Both the position numbers and the translations under genes were made by a program. Positions 22,123 through 29,885 of a stretch of DNA of 64,000 nt are shown here, piece by piece. The stretch is from UBA4132 sp037133675 (lineage in GTDB: Bacteria > Pseudomonadota > Gammaproteobacteria > Methylococcales > Methylomonadaceae). Each line of letters begins with the position of its first letter. Within the stretch, counting starts at the first letter, position 1. The notes under the pieces were generated by a model. It saw nothing but the letters and a program-made list of their open reading frames with translations, had not been told where the DNA came from and made no database searches. The stretch is taken from NCBI GenBank assembly GCA_037133675.1, contig JBAXNR010000010.1:1-64000 (forward strand). The letters are read 5' to 3'.

Positions 22123-22932
22123 ATGGCGTTAAATAACCCGCTCAATAACCGCACGCTACCTGACAAAATGCCCGTTTTGTTTGTTGGGCATGGTAATCCG
22201 ATGAATGCGATTACCGATAATATCTATAGCCAACGCTGGAAAAGCATCGGTGAACAATTACCTGTTCCTAACGCTATTTTATGTATATCGGCGCATTGGC
22301 TAACCAAGGGAACGTTTGTGACGATGGCAGAACAGCCAAAAACGCTACATGATTTTGGTGGTTTTCCAAAAGAATTGTTTGCTGTTCAATACCCCGTTCT
22401 AGGCGCACCCGAATATGCACGCAGGCTTATGTCCGCCATTAAATCAATAACCGTGCAGGAAGATTTTGCTTGGGGTCTGGATCATGGTGCGTGGTCTATT
22501 CTAAAAAATATGTATCCCAACGCCAATGTACCCGTTTTTCAGATGAGTATTGATGCCACTAAACCACCGTTATTCCACTTCAATTTAGCCAAAGAATTAT
22601 TCGAACTCAGAAATCAAGGGGTATTAATTTTAGCCAGTGGCAATATCGTTCATAATTTAGGCATTCTTAGCTGGGACGGAAAAATCAAGGCATTCGACTG
22701 GGCGTTAGAATTTGATGCCTTTGTTAAAAACAATATTATCGACAATAATCCGATAGCATTAATTGACTATCAAAAATTAGGAAAACTGGCAACACTCGCC
22801 CATCCAAGCAATGAACATTATTTGCCATTGCTGTATGCACTGGGTTTAAGAGATAACACCGATAGCGTACAATTTTTTAACGAAGACATGGATTTAGGTT
22901 CGTTGAGTATGCGTAGCGTGGTGTTTGGTTAA
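22123..22932 (+). CDS. ygiD: 4,5-DOPA-type extradiol dioxygenase family protein
   Basis: A 269-aa member of the LigB/DODA class III extradiol dioxygenase family. The metal-ligand region VLFVGHGNPMN near the start, SAHWLTKG, and LDHGAWSILKNMYP are the hallmarks of YgiD. The usual KTLHDFGGFPKELF motif is also present. The start at 22123 has AGGA upstream and matches the family; an 18-residue extension from 22069 is unlikely. Physiological substrate is uncertain in bacteria. It is monocistronic here. Confidence 0.88.
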   Translation: MALNNPLNNRTLPDKMPVLFVGHGNPMNAITDNIYSQRWKSIGEQLPVPNAILCISAHWLTKGTFVTMAEQPKTLHDFGGFPKELFAVQYPVLGAPEYARRLMSAIKSITVQEDFAWGLDHGAWSILKNMYPNANVPVFQMSIDATKPPLFHFNLAKELFELRNQGVLILASGNIVHNLGILSWDGKIKAFDWALEFDAFVKNNIIDNNPIALIDYQKLGKLATLAHPSNEHYLPLLYALGLRDNTDSVQFFNEDMDLGSLSMRSVVFG

Positions 22933-23008
22933 CAGGGCTACCTCATAAAAAATCTGGCTTAAAATATTAGCTAAAACCGAATTATCCCAACCTGCGGATT
23001 TACGCATC

Positions 23009-23281
23009 CTACGGACACTGACGCGATTGGTTTTTTACCTGCCCCAACACGATTCCTGCTTCACTAGCGAAAGCCGAAACCAAGTGAATCGCTGAGTGTG
23101 CGCCATCATGGCTACCGCGTAAGGTTTTACCATCAATAGCGATAACTTTATTGGCGACCTCTGGATTTAGCCACGCTTTAATCCAATCGACAAACAAACG
23201 TTGAAACTGCTGTGTATCAATGGCACGGAAAAAACGCCGCAAGGTATCGTCACTGGGAATGCCGTTTTCAAAGGGTAAAAA
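23009..23281 (-). pseudogene. ISAs1-family transposase remnant
   Basis: The minus-strand frame reads FENGIPSDDTLRRFFRAID and continues with KVIAIDGKTLRGSHD, the conserved core of ISAs1 (H-repeat) transposases. Both ends are missing: the frame meets a stop at 23282-23284 upstream, and the frame breaks down after LGQVKN downstream. No inverted terminal repeats remain. It is a fossil, not an active element. Confidence 0.8.
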
Positions 23282-23360
23282 TTAGCAGGAAATTTTAAGC
23301 CGTTCACGCTAAGCTGTGAAGGGTATCATTTTATTGAGTGTTAGCTCTAGGATGGTTGCG

Positions 23361-25682
23361 CTATTGTTGGTACATACTCCACAGTGCGGCTTCAAAATTT
23401 CTGGCAAAATTCACTGTATCAAATAATGGCGACGCTAATACTTTTTCACGAAGCTGGGTTCTTAATTCTGCTAACTTGGCAATATCCCAAGAAAAATAAA
23501 CGGCTTTTGCCAGATAATCGTCATCATCGGTCGCAATCCAGTCGTCTAATTCGGCATTGGATAAAATACTCTCACCGCAACGGCTGCCTGCATGGGTAAT
23601 TACAGGCACTGCCATCCACAAAGCGTCTGCGCTGCTGTGTGTGCCATTGTAAGGAAAGGTATCTAGGGCAATGTCTACACGGTGATAAGCGGCAAGTAAT
23701 TCAGCGTGTGATGACACGCCTTCCAATATTAATCGCTCAGGTAAAATGCCTTGTTCGGCAAAGCGTTGGTAGGTTGTTTGCCGCACCGCTGCACTGTCTA
23801 ATAGCTCAGTTTTTAATAATAACTGCGAGTACGGCACGGCGTTGAGAAGTCGCGCCCATAAAATTACCACTGCATTGGTTATTTGGCTAAGCGGATTAAA
23901 ACACCCAAAGGTAACGGCGTAGTTATTTAAAGCAGGAGATTCATTAACATCCAAATCAATCTCTGGCACACTAAAACAGCAATAGGATTCGGGCAGTTGC
24001 CAGATGGTTTCTGAAAAATAGTCGCTATTCGCTAACGGTGTTGCGTAAGGATCGCCGAGGATATAATCCATTTCGCTAAGCCCAGTGGTGGCAAGTAAGC
24101 CTAAGCAACTGACTTGTATCGGTGCGGGTTTCCACGCGAATATGGGCAAGCGATTGTAGATATCGTGACCAGATAAGTTAAGCAAAATGTGAATACCATC
24201 AGTATGTATTAAACGCGCTGCGGCTTCATCGTCTAAAGTGTTTAATGGCTGGATCACGCTAAAGTAAGCACTGAATTCATCTGCTTTAGTATGAGTAGGA
24301 TAGGCAATCAGTTCAATACAACTGCTATCAAGTTCTGACAGCAAGCCGATTACAGAACTCGATAAATCAGCAAACACCATACCGACACGCAAGCGTTCAG
24401 GTTTTTCTTCACAATGCCACATTGTAAACGGCGCGTTGATGTTATTTTTTACGCTTAATGCGTATAACCGCGCTTCTGCTAAATAGTCAGCGGGACTATG
24501 GGCAGGATTGTAATTCATGGCAAACAGTAAATTACTGTGTGCTTCGATATGATCTGGATTAATGGCTAACACGCGGCGAAAGCTGGCTTCTGCTTTCAGA
24601 AATTGCCCTAAATCTTTGTAGAATTCACCTAGATTATTATGGACTTGGGCATCATTGGGTTTTATGGCGAGTGCGCGTTGATAGCTTGCTTCCGCTTCCA
24701 TAAATTGCCCACGCGCTTGAAAAACTATGCCTATGTTATTGTGTGATTCTGGATTATTGGGATTATGTGTCAAGGCGTTGCGATAGGCGGTTTCTGCTTC
24801 TGCTAACAGCCCTCGTTTTTGCAAACTTAGTCCTAAGTTATTATGGGCTTCCGAATAATTTGGCTTGATGTCCAAGGCGCGTTGATAACAGGCTTCTGCT
24901 TCGTGTGCAAAACCCAATTCATGAAACACAATGCCTAAATTATTATGCAGTTCGGCAAACTGTGGATAAATAATGAGTGCTTGTTGATAGCATTGCTGAG
25001 CTTCTAATAATCGCCCTTGCATTTGCAGCATAAGCCCTAAATGGCTATGAGCTTTTGCATCTTGTGGGTTGAGGATTAATGCGTGTCGATAACTGGCTTC
25101 GGCTGCACTCAAATGTCCTTGGTTATGCAATATCCACGCTAAATTGCTATGCGCATCACTCAATTCAGGCTGTGTTTCTAAAACACGGCGATAGCAATTT
25201 TCAGCGTCGGCTAATTGTCCCTGCTGTTGAAAAACAAGCCCTAAATTATAACGGGCATCAGAATGCTCTGGATTGAGTGCTAACACTCGCTGAAAACAGT
25301 CGCCTGCTTCTGTTACTTGCCCTAGCGTCATCAAGGTTAAACCCAAATTATGATGAACATCGATATAGTCTGGATAGAGTTCCAACGCACGACGATAACT
25401 CAGCACGGCATCGGCTAACAATCCTTGATTCATTAGGGTAACGGCTAAATTGCTGTGCGCTTCTGCATCATCTGGAAGTAGTTCGGCGGCTTTTTGCATG
25501 GGCTGTAATGAGTCGGCGATTTGCCCTTGTTGCTTGAGTACCACGCCTAAAACTTTCCAGCCAAAGCCATGCTCTGGAAACAAGACAGTGAGTTCACGAG
25601 CGCGGGCTTCTGTTTCTGAGTAGTGACCTTGGCTAAATAAAATCAGTATCTGATTAATGTCATCGTCGGTAAGTTCTAGCAT
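23361..25682 (-). CDS. TPR protein with GT41 (O-GlcNAc transferase-like) domain
   Basis: A 773-aa protein. Residues 1-390 are about eleven TPR units with the regular pattern AEASYRRALxINP and NNLGxxxxxxG. Residues 410-770 are a glycosyltransferase family 41 domain, with PIQVSCLGLLATTGLSEMDY, VTFGCFNP and the donor-site segment DTFPYNGTHSSADALWMAVP. Relatives transfer sugars to Ser/Thr of proteins in the cytoplasm; bacterial ones often modify adhesins or flagellins. It follows pcm by 8 nt, so it is the last gene of a surE-pcm operon. The acceptor is unknown. Confidence 0.85.
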   Translation of the reverse strand: MLELTDDDINQILILFSQGHYSETEARARELTVLFPEHGFGWKVLGVVLKQQGQIADSLQPMQKAAELLPDDAEAHSNLAVTLMNQGLLADAVLSYRRALELYPDYIDVHHNLGLTLMTLGQVTEAGDCFQRVLALNPEHSDARYNLGLVFQQQGQLADAENCYRRVLETQPELSDAHSNLAWILHNQGHLSAAEASYRHALILNPQDAKAHSHLGLMLQMQGRLLEAQQCYQQALIIYPQFAELHNNLGIVFHELGFAHEAEACYQRALDIKPNYSEAHNNLGLSLQKRGLLAEAETAYRNALTHNPNNPESHNNIGIVFQARGQFMEAEASYQRALAIKPNDAQVHNNLGEFYKDLGQFLKAEASFRRVLAINPDHIEAHSNLLFAMNYNPAHSPADYLAEARLYALSVKNNINAPFTMWHCEEKPERLRVGMVFADLSSSVIGLLSELDSSCIELIAYPTHTKADEFSAYFSVIQPLNTLDDEAAARLIHTDGIHILLNLSGHDIYNRLPIFAWKPAPIQVSCLGLLATTGLSEMDYILGDPYATPLANSDYFSETIWQLPESYCCFSVPEIDLDVNESPALNNYAVTFGCFNPLSQITNAVVILWARLLNAVPYSQLLLKTELLDSAAVRQTTYQRFAEQGILPERLILEGVSSHAELLAAYHRVDIALDTFPYNGTHSSADALWMAVPVITHAGSRCGESILSNAELDDWIATDDDDYLAKAVYFSWDIAKLAELRTQLREKVLASPLFDTVNFARNFEAALWSMYQQ

Positions 25683-25690
25683 GAAAGTGA

Positions 25691-26368
25691 CTACTCTTTT
25701 CCTGATAAAAAAGGCACAAAAATCACGGAATCAAATTGTTCGATGTCGTAACTATCATCGCTAATACGCGTGACGCGCTGTAAAACTTGTTTGCCTGCCA
25801 TACCAACAGGAATAACCAATACACCACCGATTGCCAATTGTTGTAACAGGGTATTGGGGATTTGTGAAGGCGCGGCAGACACTAAAATTCCGTCGAATGG
25901 CGCGTAATCTGCCCAACCTACACCACCATCGCCGTACATAAAGCTGATGTTTTTTAGTTTCAAATCCCATAAATAGCTTTTTGCTTTACGCTGTAACGGC
26001 AAAATACGTTCAATGCTATACACATGATCGACAAGTTGTGCCAATACAGCGGTTTGATAACCACTACCCGTACCGATTTCCAACACTTTTTTTAAATGAT
26101 GCTGCGGGGATTTAATCAGCAACTCAGTCATTTTGGCAACAATATAAGGCTGAGAAATGGTTTGGTTGTAGCCGATGGGTAAGGCTACATCTTCATAAGC
26201 GCGACTAGCTAGAGCCTCATCGACAAAAATATGCCGTGGTGTGCTACGCAGTATTTCCAGAATTTTTGTATTTTTAATTCCTTGTTCGGACAAGCGTTTA
26301 ATCATACGCTCCCGCGTCCGTAACGAAGTCATACCAATGCCTTGTAGGCTTTGAACCATTTTATTCAT
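25691..26368 (-). CDS. pcm: Protein-L-isoaspartate O-methyltransferase
   Basis: A 225-aa SAM-dependent enzyme that starts repair of isoaspartyl residues in damaged proteins. It shows RHIFVDEALASRAYED, the substrate segment ALPIGYNQTISQPYIVA and the SAM motif VLEIGTGSGYQTAVLA. Length is normal. The ATG overlaps the end of surE by 8 nt, so expression is coupled. An alternative start three codons later is possible. Confidence 0.95.
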   Translation of the reverse strand: MNKMVQSLQGIGMTSLRTRERMIKRLSEQGIKNTKILEILRSTPRHIFVDEALASRAYEDVALPIGYNQTISQPYIVAKMTELLIKSPQHHLKKVLEIGTGSGYQTAVLAQLVDHVYSIERILPLQRKAKSYLWDLKLKNISFMYGDGGVGWADYAPFDGILVSAAPSQIPNTLLQQLAIGGVLVIPVGMAGKQVLQRVTRISDDSYDIEQFDSVIFVPFLSGKE

Positions 26369-27113
26369 GCTCCTTAGGTAGCCATGCGGTTAACGCATTG
26401 ATGCGTTCATACCATGTTAAATCAATTTGTAGAGGAGTGACTGAAACAAATCCAGCATTAATCGCATAAAAATCTGTGCCTTCACCCGCATCTTGTTCCG
26501 CACCTGGAGGACCTACCCAATAAATGCTGCGACCACGCGGATCGATACTTTTAATCACAGGTTCAGATTTATGGCGTTGCCCCAAGCGTGTCGCCTGATA
26601 ACCTCTTAAGGCGTACAAGGGCAAATCGGGGACGTTGACATTAAGAATAGTATCGCGTGGTAACGGCTGGTTAATTAATTGCTTTAAAAGCGTGAGTGCG
26701 ACTATACCTGCGGTGTCAAAATGGGTAGGATTGCTACCTGCTAAGGAAATAGCCATTGCGGGTAATCCTAAAAATCGCCCTTCGGTGGCGGCAGCGACCG
26801 TGCCAGAATACAGCACATCATCACCCAGATTAGCACCGTGATTGATTCCTGCAATCACCATATCAGGTTCTTGATCGAGCAAACCTGTAATGGCTAAATG
26901 CACGCAATCGGTGGGTGTTCCATCCACTTTAATAAAGCCGTTGTCCATAGTATGGGCGCGTAACGGCATTTCTAAGGTCAATGAATTGCTTGCTGCACTA
27001 CGGTTTCTATCGGGCGCAACTACCGATAATTCGGCATGATCGCGCAACGCGCTAGCTAATGCACACAGCCCTTCAGCCAAGTAGCCGTCATCATTACTTA
27101 ACAGAATACGCAT
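26361..27113 (-). CDS. surE: 5'/3'-nucleotidase SurE
   Basis: A 250-aa survival protein that dephosphorylates nucleoside monophosphates. The start MRILLSNDDGYLAEGL holds the metal-binding DD, and SLTLEMP, INHGANLGDDVLYSGTVAAA are family motifs. I use the ATG at 27113, since upstream residues from 27194 have no counterpart in SurE. Operon order surE-pcm is the usual gammaproteobacterial one, though nlpD and rpoS are not seen next to it. It diverges from the Smr-domain gene across a 74-bp gap. Confidence 0.95.
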   Translation of the reverse strand: MRILLSNDDGYLAEGLCALASALRDHAELSVVAPDRNRSAASNSLTLEMPLRAHTMDNGFIKVDGTPTDCVHLAITGLLDQEPDMVIAGINHGANLGDDVLYSGTVAAATEGRFLGLPAMAISLAGSNPTHFDTAGIVALTLLKQLINQPLPRDTILNVNVPDLPLYALRGYQATRLGQRHKSEPVIKSIDPRGRSIYWVGPPGAEQDAGEGTDFYAINAGFVSVTPLQIDLTWYERINALTAWLPKEHE

Positions 27114-27187
27114 GATTATTATGCCCTGTCGCCGTGAGGCTATAAAATAGAGCATCTTAGCAACAATAGACGACAAAATCAGCTTTC

Positions 27188-27760
27188 GTGGCAAAAAAAA
27201 TTCTTACTCCAGAAGATAGTGATTTGTTTCACCAAACAGTTGGCAAAGTACATAGCGTAAAGACCGATAAGGTTTTGCTCACGCCTACTGACAAACCCAA
27301 ACCCTATCCAAAACCTGCCGTTATCAATGTTAATGGTCACTTAATCGACAGCGTGACTGCGTTGCCTATTGAAAAAGTGGGTATTGAAGATAGCCTGAGT
27401 TTTTTAAAGTCAGGCTTACAACATAAAGTATTAAAAAAACTTCGTAATGGATTTTTTGGTTTAGATGCTGACATTGATCTGCATGGTTTAAGTAGTGATG
27501 AAGCCAAACGCCAGTTACTCAATTTTCTACACCGTTGCGTAGAGGACGGCTGCCGTTGTGTGCATATCGTGCATGGTAAAGGGCATCGTTCACCCGATCA
27601 GCACCCCATTTTAAAAAACAATATTAATCTGTGGCTAAGACAGCACAAAGACGTACAAGCGTTTTGTTCGGCATCACCAAAAGATGGCGGTACAGGTGCA
27701 GTATTTGTGTTATTGCAATTGTCAGAAAAATACAGCTATCAAGAACCAATGGATAGATGA
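27188..27760 (+). CDS. Smr-domain DNA/RNA endonuclease-like protein
   Basis: A 190-aa protein with a C-terminal Smr domain (IDLHGLSSDEAKRQLLNFLH and VHIVHGKGHRS), the form found in YdaL/SmrA-like proteins. The HGKG motif is the nucleic-acid-binding loop; the family includes nicking nucleases. The N-terminal half is a variable extension rich in Pro and Lys. The start is GTG. Confidence 0.88.
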   Translation: MAKKILTPEDSDLFHQTVGKVHSVKTDKVLLTPTDKPKPYPKPAVINVNGHLIDSVTALPIEKVGIEDSLSFLKSGLQHKVLKKLRNGFFGLDADIDLHGLSSDEAKRQLLNFLHRCVEDGCRCVHIVHGKGHRSPDQHPILKNNINLWLRQHKDVQAFCSASPKDGGTGAVFVLLQLSEKYSYQEPMDR

Positions 27761-27801
27761 TTTTGTTACCCATTAGCGACAAAAAACTCGGCGTAATTCG
27801 G

Positions 27802-27807
27802 TATAAT
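27802..27807 (+). promoter_or_regulatory. Candidate -10 box of the channel-ispD operon
   Basis: TATAAT lies 33 bp before the channel start; a weak -35 like GCGACA is 20 bp upstream, longer than ideal. AGGAGA precedes the ATG at 27840. Promoter identity is inference. Confidence 0.35.
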
Positions 27808-27839
27808 TGCGACAACATAATCATTCTTAGGAGAATTTC

Positions 27840-28316
27840 ATGAATATCATCCAACTATTATCAGCGGCTTTAAGCTTGTTTCAAAAACTACTGAACGATT
27901 TAAGTGGCAAACGTAGCCTATTTTATTTACTGATATTAGCTTTTGCAGTGTCGTTTGGCGCGGGGTTCATACTTTATATTATCGACCCTAATATTCATTC
28001 AATAACCGATGGTATATGGTCGGCTTGGGTAACAATGACGCATGTTGGTTTTGGTGATGTTGTGCCTACGTCATTATTGGGACGCTTATTATCAGCGGCA
28101 CTTATTCTATTTGGACTCACGGTATTTTCTTTGTGTACTGCCATATTGTCCGCTTCACTCATTGGTAAAAATATGGATAGCTGGGAAAACAACGTGCGCC
28201 AGATTGAACAAGAAACCAATCATATTGAAGCGAATGAAAGCAAAATTCTTAGTGAATTAGTCAGACTGCATCAGCGACTAGATAGCTTGGAACAACAACT
28301 TAACGATAAAAAATAA
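27840..28316 (+). CDS. Two-helix potassium-channel-like membrane protein
   Basis: A 158-aa protein of the Ion_trans_2 (KcsA-like) type. The first membrane helix is at about residues 27-48, the pore loop carries WVTMTHVGFGDVVPTS, and a second helix follows at about 78-103. The selectivity filter reads HVGFGD in place of TVGYGD, a conservative variant compatible with K+ selectivity. The C-terminal 45 residues are a coiled coil (VRQIEQETNHIEANESKI), probably for tetramer assembly. Its stop overlaps the ispD start (TAATG). Confidence 0.82.
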   Translation: MNIIQLLSAALSLFQKLLNDLSGKRSLFYLLILAFAVSFGAGFILYIIDPNIHSITDGIWSAWVTMTHVGFGDVVPTSLLGRLLSAALILFGLTVFSLCTAILSASLIGKNMDSWENNVRQIEQETNHIEANESKILSELVRLHQRLDSLEQQLNDKK

Positions 28317-29008
28317 TGGCAGCTTCTCAAAAAATCTGGGCAGTTGTACCAGCGGCAGGCGTTGGTAAACGCATGAATGCTGACCGCCCCAAACAATATT
28401 TAGAGTTGGCAGGTAAAACCGTTATTGAACATACCTTATCTCGGTTATTACAGGCTGAAGTTTTCGCGGCGGTGGCGGTAGCAATTTCTGAAGAAGACCC
28501 GTATTGGTCAGAACTTAGCATCGCTAACCACGAAAAAATAATCACCGCCGCTGGGGGCAAAGAACGCGCTGATTCGGTGTTATCTGGTTTACACGCTATT
28601 CGCACTCAAGCTACAGATGATGATTGGGTATTAGTGCATGACGCGGCAAGACCATGTATCACCCATGCTGATATTCACAACTTGATTGAGTCTTTAATCA
28701 ATGATGAAGTCGGCGGTATTTTGGCGTTACCCTGCGCCGATACCTTAAAAAATGTTCAAGGAAAAAATATCCTTGGCACAGTAGACCGCAGTGTTATATG
28801 GCGGGCATTAACCCCGCAAATGTTTCGTTATGGCACGTTAAAAACCGCGTTAGAACACGCAGTAGGAAATCCTGTCATAACGGATGAAGCCAGTGCCTTA
28901 GAGCTGCAAGGCTTACAACCGAAAATTGTCGAAGGTCGCCCTGATAATATCAAAATTACCAGACCCGAAGATTTAGCATTAGCGCAGTTTTTTATGGCGC
29001 AGCAATAG
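28316..29008 (+). CDS. ispD: 2-C-methyl-D-erythritol 4-phosphate cytidylyltransferase
   Basis: A 230-aa enzyme of the MEP isoprenoid pathway that makes CDP-ME from MEP and CTP. The nucleotide-binding start WAVVPAAGVGKRMNADRPKQ is complete; VHDAARPCIT and ITDEASALE are also standard. The usual neighbours ftsB (upstream) and ispF (downstream) are absent; instead a channel gene is coupled upstream and a terminator follows. Confidence 0.96.
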   Translation: MAASQKIWAVVPAAGVGKRMNADRPKQYLELAGKTVIEHTLSRLLQAEVFAAVAVAISEEDPYWSELSIANHEKIITAAGGKERADSVLSGLHAIRTQATDDDWVLVHDAARPCITHADIHNLIESLINDEVGGILALPCADTLKNVQGKNILGTVDRSVIWRALTPQMFRYGTLKTALEHAVGNPVITDEASALELQGLQPKIVEGRPDNIKITRPEDLALAQFFMAQQ

Positions 29009-29039
29009 CCACTTCACCACAATTAAGTTAAAAAGATGG

Positions 29040-29075
29040 AGGAGTCAGAAAATATGTTTTCTGACTCCTTTATTC
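29040..29075 (+). terminator. Rho-independent terminator after ispD
   Basis: GGAGTCAGAAAA (29041-29052) pairs perfectly with TTTTCTGACTCC (29057-29068) around TATG, followed by TTTATT. It ends the channel-ispD transcript. Confidence 0.85.
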
Positions 29076-29885
29076 GCAATTCGCACACAATATTTTAAAT
29101 CCTGCTTAAAGACCAACTGCCTCCATATTTAAAATATTTCAGCAAGTAAATATCTCACAAAACTTCCTTCAAAAACGTAAGTATTTTGTATATTTAAATA
29201 TAGAAATCCATTAATTAAAGTAATTTATTTTAATAAAACTTATGTTTCAATGTGTTATAAATTTTTCTGGCTTTAAAAAAAATCCCAAAATGAATGATCT
29301 TGCCATTGTTGCTACACGGTGATGTTGATAAACTATAGATCATCTCAAGACTAATTCTCATTAAGAATTAAGTGGGAGTTAGCAAGATTGGAATATTTTA
29401 AAACTTAGCTGTGTATTAAATTTCAGATAAGTTAAAGCTGTACCTAACTTAAATTAGGAATGGAAAGTTACGAATCTAAGTTGTTTGGAAGGTCGGATTG
29501 CCGAGAGTGACATCGTTAACGTCACACAAAGGCTTTCCAAGGTAATTAGTAGACGGTAGCACGTCAAAACTAGTCTCAGACACCTCCTTTCATACACGAG
29601 AAAAACTGTGATCCTCAACAAAGACAGACCTATAAATGGTCTAGCTTTATTGATATAGACGGTAGTAACTTCCATCAATTTTGATAGTGCTTTGAATACA
29701 AACAAAACCATAATTACAACCGTCAGCAAGAGAGTTTTTATAAGATGACTGATGGGATCAACGACGAACATAATAATAATTTTTCATCGTCACCCGTGTG
29801 TCGATATTATTAATATTACTTAAGTTTAAACCTAATAAACCGTCAGATATTATTAATCTTTGACAAAAATGATGAGGTGACTCTA
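29076..29885 (+). other. Long AT-rich gap upstream of the paired secreted-protein genes
   Basis: About 800 bp with no supported gene. A 105-codon minus-strand frame at 29454-29771 has no recognisable protein character and I do not accept it. The segment 29460-29640 is richer in GC than its surroundings and could be a long 5' leader of the following gene, but I cannot identify a known riboswitch. Confidence 0.5.

Noticed and set aside
23009..23281. Active insertion sequence
   Set aside because: Only an internal fragment of an ISAs1 transposase remains, without ends or catalytic completeness.
29454..29771. 105-codon minus-strand frame upstream of the twin secreted proteins
   Set aside because: Hydrophobic and basic composition without any recognisable pattern, and it lies antisense in the presumed leader of the following gene.
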